Source: Rotaria sordida
Taxonomy: Eukaryota; Rotifera; Eurotatoria; Philodinida; Philodinidae
NCBI GenBank assembly: GCA_905250125.1
Contig: CAJNOL010000558.1
Coordinates: 59,882-123,881, forward strand
Direction of reading: 5' to 3'
DNA length: 64,000 nucleotides
Positions 38,601 to 49,358 of this stretch are shown here, piece after piece (the stretch's first letter is position 1; each line of letters starts with the position of its first letter). Both the position numbers and the translations under genes were made by a program. Below the pieces are notes generated by a model. The model worked only from the letters and a program-made list of their open reading frames with translations, made no database searches and was not told the DNA's origin.

Positions 38601-41600
38601 AAGTTGTTTATAGTTTTTGGATAGATTTTTTTAGTGATGCAATTAATTCAAATTCAACATCACCTGAAGAAAGAGAATTACCAGCACAAGTACCTGTAAG
38701 TATTAAAAATACAAAAAAAAAAAAAGAAAAAATTTTTTTTTTTTTTTTTAAAGATTCTTGTTTGTGATAATTATGAAAAAAATGATGGAACAATATTAAA
38801 AAATGTTTATGTTGAATCACATTTACAATTAAATTTTCATACTGGTAGTGAACCAGAAACACTTGTTATACGTACACTTGAAAAACAAAAACAATTACAA
38901 AAAGATGAAAGTGTAAGAACAATTGAAATGAATTCAATTAGATCAATTATGTATGATATTTATTTTTAATATATTAAAAAATTATTGTTAATAGATAAAC
39001 ATTTGTTTTTTTTTTCAGAAATGTTAAACGAGATAATCGATCTGTTTTTCTTTATGCATATGAAAATGCTGAAGCATTTTTATCTGTTGAACTTCAAATA
39101 TTTTTTGCATCAGCTGAACGTCGTACAGCGTAAGTAGAATACTCGCTATCAGGTAAAAAGTACATAAACTTCAACCCTATTGACTAATATTTTGAGCTCG
39201 GTCAATTCTTATCGCAAGCGACAACTCAAGATCGATAGGCTTTAATGCAAAAAAAGGAAATCGATTTTTTTCTTAGGATCCCAAAAAAAACTTTTGTGAC
39301 AGTTAGTCTGATTTTCAATTCTCATATATAGATTACCCAAAGAAGACGTCAAACTAAAATCGTTGGACATGAAATTTTTCAGCACTGAGCTGTCCTAACG
39401 TCATGAGATTTATTTTCTATGTGGAGATTCTCCTCGTCTGAAGACCAAAATCTATATTGATCTTTTAGTTCCTCCGCATGAAGATCGATCAAATGCTTGC
39501 GATCAGAGTTTAACATGCTCTATTTGTAGTTAAATTCGAAGACTAAAGGATTAAAATTAAAGTACTTTTTACCTGATAGCAGAATTTTTTGTGACTATTA
39601 AATGAAAAGAAAATAAATAATTTTAAAATATAGATTCAATGAAAAAATGTCAAAATATCGATTACAAACAAGTATTTCTGAAGCTGAACCAAAATTTGAT
39701 GTAAGTGATTAAGATTAATTCATAACAAATGATCATATATATATGTTCTGAATAAATTTAATTAGTAATTTCTAATTTCCGAACAACAAACTAGAGAAAC
39801 AATGTATCGGAAATTACACAAAACAAGAAAAAAAAATGATTAAAGTTATTTCCTTTTTTCTTTCATTCGAATAGAAAAAGTTGCTACGAACGATTAATTA
39901 TTTGCTTGAGAGATTTCATGGATTACGCAGATTATCTTTTTTAGACTTTGTTTCTGAAGTTTTCTATCATAATAATTGATAATAATACATAATCACAAAA
40001 CCAAAGTTAAATTTTTTTTCTCAATTCGAATGAAAGACATTCATATTAGAATGACCGAAGATAAACTTTAGGTTCGAGCGCTGGTGTGACTGAAGATATT
40101 ACTAACACCCACTTCACTGTATACACAGAGAAGAACATGAATCACAGCTCTTCAGAGGGTTCTCACACCGTGATGCTGATCTAAAGGTCGGGTTAACTGA
40201 TTCTCTTCTGAAGAATATTGATTTCTATGTCTTTCAGAGTATATTTTGATGTATAATGAATTAGATCAAGTCCGTTAGAGAACGAATAGATCTATCATTC
40301 ATAGATAAATTTTGTTTCTATATGAATAAAAATTATAAGAAGAAAATACAATTTTTTGAAAAAAATATTTTTTTAGCTTGTTTTTGATCGTGATCCACAT
40401 GAACAACGTACTGCACTTGGTCAAGGTACATATGGAAAAGTTTATGTTGCACATGATCGTTATACAATGAAGAAATTTGCTGTCAAAGAAATTCCTATGA
40501 GAAATCCAGTATATACAGATGTATTAGAAAATGAAATCAAAATTTTATCAACACTTAGTCATAAAAACAGTTTGTTTAGTTTTTTTTTTTGTTTTGTTTT
40601 TATATGAAATAAACAATTTCTTCTTTTTATTTTTTCTATCAAGTTGTAACTTATTATGGTTCAGCAATCGATCGCTCAAAAAAACAACCTTTCTTTCAAA
40701 TTATTATGGAATATGTTGATGGGTTAATTAATAAAAAAAAATTCTTTGAAATATTGTTGATTTTTGTTGATATTCTAGTGGTAGTCTTTCACAACATCTT
40801 TCAAAATTTGGACAATTTCAAGAGCCAGTTATTAGAAATTATACTCGACAACTTTTAGAAGGTTTACAATATTTACATGAAAATCATATTTTACATCGAG
40901 ATATTAAATCAGCTAATATTCTTGTTAATTCAAGAGGGTAAAATTTTGCAAAATATTTTTCTCTTTCTATAAAATAATTGGTTATTTAATTTTTGAAGAG
41001 AAATAAAAATTGCTGATTTTGGTACATCAAAACGTCTTGCTGGTCTTCAACTTTGTACAGAAGATAGTGTTGGTAAGAGATTTTTTTCTCTTTTTTGATA
41101 TTCTGAAGAATGATTTTTTATAATTAGGTACTCTTCAATATATGAGTCCTGATGTTGTACTTGTACCTCCAATGGGTTATGGACCTGAAGTAAGACATTA
41201 AATAAAATATCCAATTCTAATAATTTTTATTTAGGTTGATATCTGGAGTGTTGGATGTACAGTTATTGAAATGGCAACGGGTAAAATGCCATTTCATAAA
41301 AGTAAATAATAAATAGATTTTTTTTCTTCTATTGATAAACATTTTTGTTTTTATTAGTTGTTAATACGGGTGCATTATTATTGAAACTTGGTAATGAACG
41401 ACAACCACCAGATATTCCACAAGAATTATCAGACACAGCAAAAGATTTTCTAGCCAAGTAAATAGATCTATGATGTTTTATAATTAAATTTTCATTTTTG
41501 ATTTTTTTTAGATGTTTTGAACCTACTCAAAAACGTCCATCAGCTAAAGATCTATTAAATCATCCATTTTTTAAGTATGTTTCATTCTTTTTTTTTTTCT

Positions 41601-44600
41601 TATTTAAAAGAAATTATTTAATCAATCAACATATAAAAAAAATCAATAAACTAAATTTAGAACAAAACCTGTATCATCACGAGAACCTAATGGAAGTATG
41701 TTTGATTTGATTCATCTAAATCATAACTATTTATTTAAACTATTTTTCTAGATAGTGGAGAAAAAACACATGATAGGTAACAAATTTTTTTTTAATAAAA
41801 TATTTATATTATGCAATTTTTCATTGAATTAACTAGTGGAATACATGTATCGAATCCTCCTGAGACGTATCATCGAAGTGTTAGTGAAGAACCAGGTGTA
41901 CTTGAGTATGAAATAATAATTTTATTTAATCTAATAGAATAAATGAATTCTTTTTCTTTTTTTTTTTGCTTAATTCTAGACCAGCACGCGGTCTTGAAGC
42001 ACAAATATCAATTGATGATCGTCGTCGATCAGAATTAATGCATATTTTACGAGATAATGATAGTAGAGAAGATGTATAAAATATATTTATAAAAATGAAA
42101 AATAATTTTAATTGATTTGAATTTTTTTTCTTCTATTGTTTTAGCTTCTTGGTCAATGGATGGATTTAATCGATGAAAAAAATGAAACAGAAGTTTTGAC
42201 AATTGTAATATTTTTGTTTCATATCAATAAAAAAATTTCAAAAATAAATGATCTATATTTAGGATAAATTACGAATATTATTATTAGGTATTTGTGAATA
42301 TTTAGAAGATTCAAATGAACGTTCATTACAAAATGCACTTGGTATAGAAAATAAATTTTTATTTTATTTTTTTTTTAATCTTTATTTAAATGAATTATTC
42401 TAGATCAAATATGTGATAAATCAGAATTGGATAGTGATTCAAGAACTGATCTTGAACGAGCATGTTATCTATTCATTAAAGCCGTATGTTTAAGTTTGTT
42501 TCTTTTGAGAAAAAAAAGTTGTTAGTGCAAAATGATATAACTGCTATTGCTAATCTTTTACTTCTAATACACAATAAGAAAGTAGTTTAAAATATTAGAA
42601 CAAAACGTTATTGATATACGGTCTGTCATGGTCCTTGACAAAGGTCAAAACATGGAGAATATTTTGTTTCCCCACTTCGCTCCGACCTTGATTTTTTTCT
42701 TCAGTGTGTTGTCACCGTCTTTATAAGATGCTTTGTATCTTTTGATCATATGATTTATTTGACTACATTTTGCAAAAAACGATAACGTTCGAAATCAATC
42801 AATCTTTTACTTTGTTATTCTTTATCGAACGGAAGAAATAAAATATTATGAACAGTTGTGGGACCTAAATGAGATCTTCTTTGATTGACAACTCTCTTTC
42901 GATAGTAGTCGAACTGCATCGTATTGAGTATATGCGACATGTTAATTAATCTCGCTCTGCCTCTGGTCTGTAAGGTATTTTCAAGAAACGAGATCTTAAT
43001 AAATCGACATCAAGGTTGTTGGGATACTCCAGAGGGTGAAAAAATTGGCGTTTTTTTGATCAGATCTTTTCTAATTTTGAGTGCTAACGATTATGATTGA
43101 TTGTTTNNNNNNNNNNAGAATAGTTCATTTCTATATTGGTTATTTGAATATACGTTTTTATTCTTCTTCTCCTCCTTCTTCAGTAATTATTCAATTTTTC
43201 GACAACTATATGATATAATACTCAAGACAATCAGGTTAGATGTTTTTACAAAGAGTGATGCACAATTGCAGATCATTTGTTACTTTATTCAACTTTGCTT
43301 TGATAAATTTCTTCTTTCGACTTTTTACATGATTATTAATAGAAACGTTATTGATTTTGGTTTTTTTTTGTTTTTTAGTAAAACAATTGGATTATTTTTA
43401 CCGGTTGAAACATCACCAGCAGTTGAAGATACGGTAAATTTACACTGATTAGAGTATTTAATTCTCTTTTTCTTTGTATGTGACCTTCAACGTATGAGAA
43501 TGAATTGATGGAAAGAAAACTTTTTTTTTTTCTATGTTAAACAGAAGTTTGCACATATGCATTAATTGTTAAGAACTTTCACTGTGTCTTTATTATCAAA
43601 ACCAGATTATTGTCTTAGAGTCGTCATCTTCTTGCAATTTTTAGCAAAACTAACTCGGTGCATATTCCATTTGATAGAAATCTTACAATACACACACACT
43701 AGACGTCTAGATCTACTCTATTCTAGAACTTTAGTTTTTTGCTTGTTATTGTTCTAGACGTACAAATGAAATCAAAGTCATTAAAATATTTGAAATCTTT
43801 TTTGACATTTTATTAATAATGTAATATGAAAGGTACTGCTCGAAATGAGATTTATGATTTTCTAATTCTAATTCTTTGTCAAATTGTTTACTTCTCAGTC
43901 TTTTCTTAATGGCATCCCATATATTCTCAACTCACGTCGTCAATTTTTCATCAAAATCGATGATTGACCGTAGTTCATTAAAAATTCGACGGTTCAAACC
44001 GTTTACTCTTTCTTTTTTATCAAGTTTTTTAATAGCTTCTCTATTAAACTAATATTTTCAGTCTTGAAGAAATCGATTTCAATAAATAATCAAACTAGAA
44101 AACTAAGTAACAAAAGCTGATGTGAGTGATACAGGCAATTTGAGCACGCTCACAATAGTCAAGGGTGATGATTGTGACTGAAATCTAACATTTCTCTAAG
44201 AGTTTAAAAATATTCATGCACTGAGATATTAAAAAAAAATTAACCAGAAGAATACATTTCGCATCATCTATTTCGGAATCAATACGCTTGTCAATGTTTT
44301 TTCATATAATTGTTTCGTATGTTTTGCTGTTTCTACACATTACAATCAGCGATGTCCATGGTGGCGCTGCTGCTATGATTGTGACAGCGGTCGCTTCTTT
44401 AGGACGATTGTAAAGTCGTGTCAGTTTGCACTCGCTCTGAGTGTCTACAAGTCCAACAGCCAGAACCGTGGTGAATCTGAGAAGTTAATCTAATTGTGCA
44501 AATTTAGAATAGTGACGTAAGAGGTTTTTAAAAGAAATATTGTATGATTTTTTTTCCCACTCATAGTAGTGTGAGCAAATTATAGAACGGCAGAATTATA

Positions 44601-45218
44601 TGCAGAAAACCAAACGTTATTCATAATGAGTGGGTTATCGAATGGTTTCGAAAATCATTCAAAAATCTTGAGGATTTTGACATCGCTTGTATCTCTGTAA
44701 CAATAATAAGTAAAATTCTGAACTTCTAGCATAGAGTAGACCTGGATGTCTAGAGTGTATATTATGAATATCAGTCTCGACCAATAGAGAAACATGTGAG
44801 AAAACAATATTGCATGAAAGGATCAAAATTTATTGTTAAATCTAAGAATTGCAGATAAGATTAATAAAATCAATATTGATTATGATTAGTAGATGACGAA
44901 TGACGTTTAATCTCTATTATTTTATAAGTAATCACGAATATTTTTTTTTAAAAGGATTCTGAAAATGTGACAACGCCCGTCGCAGAAGAACGAAATACAT
45001 CGAGTTCTTTAACACCAATGGCAGCAGCATTACAACAAATGGCGTAATTTTTTTTTTTACATTTGATATACAAACGTTTCTTTTTTATATTGAATTTTTG
45101 TTTTTATAGACGATCACGCTCACTAATTGCTATTGAACAAGAACATGACCGTTTGCTCAAGTCTATGATTGATAATCGGATCCGTCTCAATCAATTACTT
45201 CATTCATCGAACATATGA
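35627..45218 (+). CDS. MAP3K5: ASK1-type MAP3K (MAP3K5/6/15 family), about 30 exons
   Basis: Stress-activated kinase that signals to JNK/p38 through MAP2Ks. Exons: 35627-35842, 35903-36037, 36104-36249, 36310-36388, 36453-36557, 36619-36731, 36801-37016, 37077-37153, 38334-38695, 38754-38950, 39019-39129, 39634-39700, 40377-40569, 40644-40722, 40779-40937, 40999-41072, 41128-41189, 41235-41301, 41358-41457, 41512-41574, 41661-41695, 41752-41776, 41837-41905, 41980-42073, 42145-42204, 42263-42341, 42404-42483, 43379-43433, 44955-45043, 45110-45218. About 1105 aa. The N-terminal 600 residues match the ASK regulatory (TRAF-binding) region. Kinase from about 609: [62 protein letters not shown]. 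The usual APE is SPD. The tail ends in a coiled coil ([19 protein letters not shown]). Phases agree everywhere except 42483 to 43379, an intron with a 10-N gap, where an exon is probably missing. Confidence 0.85.
39145..39580. mobile_element. MITE inside a kinase intron (436 bp)
   Basis: The left end GCTATCAGGTAAAAAGTAC is the exact reverse complement of the right end. TA occurs two bases inside each tip, compatible with a Tc1/mariner-type TA target duplication. The intron (39130-39633) is otherwise almost entirely this element. No coding. Confidence 0.75.
42515..42635 (+). repeat. dispersed repeat, second copy of the 12755-12945 sequence
   Basis: In the long kinase intron 42484-43378. It shares GATATAACTGCTATTGCTAA and ATTGATATACGGTCT blocks with the copy at 12.8 kb, in the same orientation. 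Confidence 0.5.
43107..43116. other. assembly gap (10 N)
   Basis: Ten N inside the kinase intron 42484-43378. The flanking exons do not agree in phase, so coding sequence may be missing or misassembled here. Confidence 0.95.
43697..44830. repeat. inverted repeat copies of the intronic MITE family
   Basis: Within the 1.5-kb kinase intron 43434-44954, 43697-43757 (ACTAGACGTCTAGATCTAC and TTCTAGAAC) is the imperfect reverse complement of 44690-44760 (CTTCTAGCATAGAGTAGACC and TGTCTAGAG). 44760-44830 matches the right end of the MITE at 29296-29691 (TGTGAGAAAACAATATTGCA). Confidence 0.5.
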
Positions 45219-46281
45219 TAAAATTGTGCATGTTAATTTGAATTGAATAGAATTAGTTCATTTTAAAAACCTTTTTTTTTTCTTTGATTAGCGTAGTCTA
45301 TTAATATCTGAAAGTTCTTTCATTTTTTTTTCTTTATGCAAGATCAAACGGTGACTTTGTTTTCTTTCTTTTGTTGTTAATATGCTGACAGTACTTTTGT
45401 TGATGTTAACAGTCGCTTCTTTTTCCTATTTTTCTTTCCCATGTATGCTATATATTTTATAATTATGATTTTGTCTTATTTCTCAAGTGTGTAAACCTTG
45501 TAAGATCATTTTTTTCGACATTAAATATTAATGAGTTTGACATTTCAATTGGATCATTCATTGATAGGCCGTTAAAGTCGGTATACTTACGTAAATAAAT
45601 AATTTTTTTTTCTAACTATTTTGAATAGTATCTCTTTCTCGACACATGGTTTAAAGGACTATCGACTTCAACATATACTACTTATCAATAGGAATCTTTA
45701 TTTTTTGCATTGTAATGATAGGAGAGAATGATCGGGAAATCCTTGCAAAATGAATAGTTTTTATCAAGAAATTACCATTTTTAAATGTTAAACTAAATAA
45801 CATAGATCATTATATTGTTATATGAACAAATGATATATACATCAATGTCTAAAAACTAATCATGGAGTATTTTCGTCATCATAGTCATGAACCAATTTTA
45901 CGTCACTAGTAATTGAGATCATGGACGCATTCAAATATTTTATATGCGTCCTGATATTCGGCAGTATGTTATAGAGCTTGTCAGCGCAATTTCTTTGTGG
46001 CCGAAATATGAAACTTGTATGTCTTTTTTCAATTTTATTAAGCACTAATACAAAATACATTAATTGAAAAATCTCTAACAAACGGTAGTTTCATTCTAAG
46101 ATTAATCAATTGTCAGATAAACGATCTGACTTATTTATTTATGCATTTAGCACAGAAGTTTTTTTCTTTTAACTTTTTACTTGCGCTCTCTTTTTTATAT
46201 TTGGCTTCTGACTATTCGCTCTAAACATTGATTTAACTGACAAATAATCCCTTTGTACACATCTATTACATCTACAATAAT
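45219..46281. other. kinase 3' flank; nothing else recognised
   Basis: T-rich sequence after the kinase stop, likely including its 3' UTR. No gene seen up to the mariner element. Confidence 0.5.
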
Positions 46282-46282
46282 C

Positions 46283-47265
46283 TACGGCGCGGAAGTCTTG
46301 GCACAAATTTGTTTTTCTTATATCTTTATTAGCAAAAGCTTTACTATTTGACAAATAATATCAAAAGAAAGTACAAACAGAGATGTTCTAAAAATCAAAA
46401 TGAACAAGCTACATATGGTCCTTTATTAGCGATTTTTCGAATTTGTTCTACGATAGATGAAAACATGACTTGTACAGACTTCATATTGATTTCTTTCAGC
46501 TTTTGAGTTATTCTTGTTTTCAACTGGTCAACAGTTTTTGCTTCTTAACCATTAGTATATACTTTATCATCCAAAATCCACCAAATTGTTTCAGTAGGAC
46601 GTGCCTGAGAGCAGTTTTGAGGATTCTTTCCTTTTGGCACTACATCAATATTGTGTTCTTCTAAAAACTCAATTACACATGATGCATAATGGCTTGTTGC
46701 CAAATCAGACTAGAATAAAATTCTGTCGGCCTTGTGACAGCTATTTATTACAAGGTATTAAACGTTCCTTAATACAATGCGTGAGATATGTAGTTTTATT
46801 GATTTCTCGCTTTTGTTCTGAAAAAATGGTTCTAAGACACTTTTTTGAGATACAGCAATCCAAACGAAAAGCTTAGTAGAATATTTTTGAACCCGCTTGA
46901 ATTTCACATCTTGTGGTGCGGTGTTTGGATCAGATGTATAGAACCCACGACTAGTTGATGCAGTGTCCTCAGTTAACGTAAAGTAATATACACTAATGGT
47001 TGAGAAGCAAAAACTATTGACCAGTTGAAAACAAGAATAACTCAAAAGCTGAAAGAAAACAATATGAAGTCTGGACAAGTCATGTTTTCATCTATCGTAA
47101 AACAAATTCGAAAAATCGCTAATAAAGGACCATATGTAGCTTGTTCATTTTGATTTTTAGAACATCTCTGTTTGTACTTTCTTTTGATATTATTTGTCAA
47201 ATAGTAAAGCTTTTGCTAATAAAGATATAAGAAAAACAAATTTGTGCCAAGACTTCCGCGCCGTA
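46283..47265 (-). mobile_element. rearranged Tc1/mariner element with duplicated inverted 3' ends
   Basis: The terminal repeats begin CGGCGCGGAAGTCTTGGCAC and continue as near-perfect inverted copies for about 260 bp on each side (46283-46555 and about 46990-47265), flanked by TA. The centre (about 46560-46990), read on the minus strand, encodes mid-transposase motifs: YFTLTED, GFYTSD, VKFKRVQKYSTKLFVWIAVS, DLATSHYA and DVVPKGKNP, followed in the left arm by WWILDDKVYTNG and the normal C-terminus (IANKGPYVAC). The right arm is a second, opposite copy of that same 3' coding end instead of the expected N-terminal DNA-binding region. Several stops and a frameshift interrupt the coding (for example Trp to TAG before DLATSHYA). 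Non-autonomous and dead as a gene, though both ends are well kept. Confidence 0.85.
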
Positions 47266-48082
47266 GGTTATGAGCATTTCCTAAAAATTTGAATAAAAAA
47301 CATTGACTCTGATCAACCCTAAAATATCCGGAACTCTCAAAGCCGCAAAGCTCATAAAACATGATTAATCATAGGAGATCAACTAAAATCTGACGACAAA
47401 AAGACTGCTCACTACACTAAAAAACTTGTTCAGTACCTTAAAACTACATAAAAATTACATCAACTATTAAAATTCACATTCTATAACAATAAATTATCAT
47501 TTTTGTAATTCTTCATAAAATTATATAGAATTTATTGGCACCTCATGAAATCCTTAAGCAACATCGAAACACCTATCATGACAGCTTATCACATCTGCAT
47601 CCACACCCATATGAATGCGTCCACAGGCATATCTTGGATGGTGATTGCCTTATTTGAATTGTTTTGAAGAAAGTTTGACTACTAGAAAATACTTCCCACA
47701 TGAGAACATCCAGTGAAAAGACATAAGATATTCCCAAATAGTTCGATCGATACGCATTGCGGAATTGTCAAATAACAGAATAAATTGAGTGATACTTTCA
47801 ATTGCTGTTCACTGAGTAATGACACATCTTATCCATGCTTACAGTTTTTATCAATAAAAAATCTTACTGATCAATACCTTTATGATTATCAATCGAAATA
47901 TATTTCAGTAATCATGGAGATTATCTTTGGCATGGCTTACTTCAATCTAAATTGTTTTCCAGTATGCTAACTAGCTTTGTTAACCTATTTATTGAGAATA
48001 ATACAGTGGATACAAGCAAAAAAAAACAATGTACACGATGAATATTCTTTTTATTGTGATCACTCATTCATATTGAATATCT
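47266..48082. other. intergenic; nothing recognised
   Basis: Sequence between the mariner element and the membrane protein gene; only short chance frames. Confidence 0.5.
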
Positions 48083-48742
48083 TTACAACATATATATAAG
48101 GATTGATGATAGCAAAAATGCGATTGAACCCCCCAGAAAAGCAAAACTAGCTTCGACTTCGTAGTGGTCATTAACTAAAAAAAGTACAACACCAATTAGA
48201 AATCCAATTAAACCAAGTAATGATAGGAGATTTAATAGCTTCATTATTGTAAATTCTGCCGATTTCAATTGTAATCGGATCAGAAGCCATGTATTACTCA
48301 CTGCTCCTAGACTTGAACCACAGAAAAACATCCAGTTTCCGAGAATGAAACCATATCTACCGAATGCAGGCCAAAACGCCATTGAACCAATCGTAAATAA
48401 GAGACCATCAACAATTCCGAGTGTATTTCGACAGAATGATACTGCTGAATCTATGTCGACTGACTTAGTGTCTGTAGGAAGTGAGCAATTATTGTTAAAA
48501 GAAACACTTTGAAAATTGGTGATTAGTTCCTGTAGTGAGCCAAGAAAGATTAGAACCGAACCAAAGAAATAATTCAATACAGCCGCTTTGTAAAATGTTT
48601 CGATCTTCGAAAAGTAAGGAAGGAAAAAGATTGAGCCTAAGACAAAAAGGCATGAACTAATAATATAAAATAAAGTATTCACATGAAATTTCCAGTTCAT
48701 TTTAATTGAATGCATTGCATTTTGCACAAATAAACAGAGCAT
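48083..48742 (-). CDS. six-helix membrane protein, YrhK-like
   Basis: Intronless frame of 219 aa with about six hydrophobic segments arranged as three similar hairpins. The first two carry the same signature, FVLGSIFFLPYF (about 33-44) and FTIGSMAFWPAF (about 114-125); the third (IGVVLFLVND) is a weaker copy. Each is followed by a second helix with a GS or GG turn (FFGSVLIFLGS, FFCGSSLGA, FLGGSIAFLL). The GSxxFxPxF pattern is reminiscent of the bacterial YrhK domain. Function unknown; YrhK proteins are uncharacterised as far as I know. The gene lies between two fold-back mobile elements, and the lack of introns would fit horizontal acquisition or retrocopying, but neither is shown. ATG at 48742 is chosen as first in frame; Met10 or Met15 could also serve. 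Confidence 0.65.
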   Translation of the reverse strand: MLCLFVQNAMHSIKMNWKFHVNTLFYIISSCLFVLGSIFFLPYFSKIETFYKAAVLNYFFGSVLIFLGSLQELITNFQSVSFNNNCSLPTDTKSVDIDSAVSFCRNTLGIVDGLLFTIGSMAFWPAFGRYGFILGNWMFFCGSSLGAVSNTWLLIRLQLKSAEFTIMKLLNLLSLLGLIGFLIGVVLFLVNDHYEVEASFAFLGGSIAFLLSSILIYML

Positions 48743-48879
48743 GATGCCAAACGAGTAGCACGAAAATATGTGTTTTCGTTTTCCTTTTTTTTTGAGTATC
48801 TCAAATCTAGAATAACATCAATTTGGTAGAATAAAACAATGAACATGCAAAAAACGTCTCAGAAGGAAATTTCTGGAGA

Positions 48880-49358
48880 TATTCCATCGTTTTGAACTCG
48901 TATTTTAGGAATTATATGAGGTAAAAGGGTTTGTGCTCATGCGCTTTCTGCGGAAAGTAATATTCGTTTCATTACGGTTTTGGTTGATGCTCATGGCTTT
49001 CTTGAAAAATTCGAATGAGTGAATTTTGAACTGAAATTTTCTCCGCAATTAGCACTAATAGCTATAAGAAAGATCTAGCAGTGTCAGCTCAGACAAGTGT
49101 TCTATCTCCAAAATATTCAACAGCCAAAAACCGTTCTCTTTGTCAAAATATATAGATATTAGAGCTGATTGCAGAGAAAATTTCAGCTCAAAACTCACTT
49201 ATTCGAATTTTTCAAGAAAGCCGTGAGCATCAACCAAAACCGTAATGAAACGGACATTGCTCTCTGTGGAAGGTGCATGGGCATGAATCGTTTTAGGGGA
49301 AAACTATTCTTTTTGATACTTCGTATAATCCCTAAAATATGAGTTCCAAATGATGGAA
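48880..49358. repeat. long inverted repeat (fold-back), arms about 190 bp
   Basis: Left arm 48880-49068 and right arm about 49170-49358 are imperfect reverse complements. Nearly identical stretches include GTTTCATTACGGTTTTGGTT and TTTCTTGAAAAATTCGAAT. The loop is about 100 bp. The tips (TATTCCATC / GATGGAACA) show no clear target duplication and no coding was found. Confidence 0.8.

Noticed and set aside
46470-46876. Two plus-strand frames of 64 and 91 codons
   Set aside because: They are antisense to the transposase sequence of the rearranged mariner.
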